Assembly: GCA_010032085.1 (NCBI GenBank)
Contig: RGYL01000021.1
Span: forward strand, 1-9,079
Length of the DNA: 9,079 bases
Direction of reading: 5' to 3'
Source of the DNA: Actinomycetota bacterium
GTDB lineage: Bacteria; Actinomycetota; Actinomycetes; Nanopelagicales; Nanopelagicaceae
Each line of letters begins with the position of its first letter. Within the stretch, counting starts at the first letter, position 1. The translations under genes were made by a program, and so were the position numbers. The notes below the pieces were generated by a model. The model had not been told where the DNA came from. It saw only the letters and a list, made by a program, of their open reading frames with translations, and ran no database searches. Positions 8,194 to 9,079 of the stretch are shown here, piece after piece.

Positions 8194-9079
8194 ATGAAGG
8201 TAGCCATTGTCACCGAATCTTTCCTCCCAACGATTAATGGCGTTACAAACTCGGTCCTTCGAATTCTGGAATTTTTCGACTCCTACGGCCATGAGGCGCT
8301 AGTTATTGCACCTGAAGCAAGTTCTGGTCCAGATGATTTCCTGGGTTTCAAAGTAAAACGAGTTCCCAGCATCTCTATGAAAAAATTAATTCCAATTGCA
8401 ATTCCGAAGCGAACTTTAAGACATTTTATCGAGGGATTTAATCCAGATGTTATCCACCTGGCCTCTCCTGCCATTCTTGGAACTTATGTAAATCATATTT
8501 CCAAGGAACTTGAAATTCCGACACTATCCGTTTATCAAACCGATGTTGCCGGATTTGCTAGACACTACGGAATTGGTATTGGAAATCAATCTATTCAAAA
8601 GGCTTTTGCTCGAATTCATAATCGCACTTCAAGAACCCTCGCTCCCTCGCGGGCGGCGGCAGACGACTTATTGAAATTTGGAACTCAGAACGTTCATATC
8701 TGGCCGCGTGGTGTAGATCTACAGAGATTCTCACCTAGTCAAAGAAGTGAATCGCTGCGCAAGAGTTGGGGATCTAATCACAGAAAAATTGTTGGATACG
8801 TTGGGAGATTAGCAAGGGAAAAATCTCTGGAAAAACTAATCCCCCTCAATGAAGATCCGAGATTGCAACTCGTCTTAATTGGAGATGGACCTGACCGGAA
8901 GCGACTTGAACGCAAACTGCCTAATGCGATTTTTACCGGAATGCTCGGAGGTATTGAATTAGCAAAGGGCGTTTCTTCATTTGACATTTTTGTGCACACG
9001 GGAATTAATGAAACTTTCTGTCAAAGCGTTCAAGAGGCGCTCGCGTCCGGAGTTCCCGTATTAGCTCCGGCTTCCGGCG
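8194..9079 (+). CDS. GT4-family glycosyltransferase, actinobacterial MgtA/PimB-like, 3' end outside window
   Basis: The frame opens at ATG 8194 and is still open at the window end after 295 codons, so the C-terminus is missing. It has the two-domain GT-B layout. The N-terminal domain starts MKVAIVTESFLPTINGVTNS (1-20), the acceptor-side signature of this subgroup. YQTDVAGFARHYG is at 114-126. The C-terminal donor domain has GYVGRLAREK (201-210, with Arg205 and Lys210 placed to hold the donor phosphates), GDGP at 230-233 and the EX7E motif Glu273/Glu281 in HTGINETF and QEALASG. Close relatives in actinobacteria are GDP-mannose- or nucleotide-sugar-dependent transferases acting on glycolipids (MgtA, PimB type); the exact donor and acceptor are inferred only by family. 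It is cytoplasmic or peripheral to the membrane, with no signal peptide. It is divergent from etfB. Confidence 0.9.
   Translation, partial: MKVAIVTESFLPTINGVTNSVLRILEFFDSYGHEALVIAPEASSGPDDFLGFKVKRVPSISMKKLIPIAIPKRTLRHFIEGFNPDVIHLASPAILGTYVNHISKELEIPTLSVYQTDVAGFARHYGIGIGNQSIQKAFARIHNRTSRTLAPSRAAADDLLKFGTQNVHIWPRGVDLQRFSPSQRSESLRKSWGSNHRKIVGYVGRLAREKSLEKLIPLNEDPRLQLVLIGDGPDRKRLERKLPNAIFTGMLGGIELAKGVSSFDIFVHTGINETFCQSVQEALASGVPVLAPASG

Overview
The window looks like chromosomal DNA of an actinobacterium with a compact genome and a GC content somewhat below 50% by eye. Protein features support this: the mnmA-ligA and nadD-rsfS-phosphatase order known from mycobacteria and streptomycetes, an MgtA/PimB-type glycosyltransferase, and actinobacterial-style EtfBA. 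The moderate GC and very tight packing fit the streamlined freshwater Nanopelagicales (acI) lineage, but that placement is inference, not a match I could test.

Layout. From about 8081 down to 281 there is one long minus-strand gene train: etfB - etfA - cysteine desulfurase - mnmA - ligA - a 47-residue membrane protein - nadD - rsfS - histidine phosphatase. Most junctions are 4- or 14-base overlaps, or gaps of 2 to 8 bases. The only wider internal gap is 31 bases before the desulfurase gene, where a -10-like box sits 6 bases from the ATG and suggests a second, leaderless promoter. Divergent from etfB on the plus strand, a GT4 glycosyltransferase starts at 8194 and runs off the window end. Its short leader contains a strong hairpin followed by a T-run.

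How the genes work together. EtfB and EtfA form the FAD/AMP electron-transfer flavoprotein. The cysteine desulfurase and MnmA form a plausible sulfur relay for 2-thiouridine at tRNA position 34. LigA seals DNA nicks using NAD+, and NadD makes the NAD+ precursor. RsfS silences ribosomes on nutrient downshift. The phosphatase occupies the same position as mycobacterial GpgP (glucosyl-3-phosphoglycerate phosphatase).

Left end (1-280). A complete tRNA-Ala(GGC) lies on the plus strand at 25-97. The same sequence, including the 24 bases upstream, reappears in inverted orientation at 199-280, directly after the phosphatase stop codon and broken in the T arm. The 82-base perfect inverted repeat around a 116-base spacer looks like a fold-back chimera (amplification or assembly artefact) or, less likely, a true inverted duplication. 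I found no transposon, CRISPR array, phage gene or obvious new defence system. Apart from this end and two leader elements, the window is ordinary housekeeping sequence.
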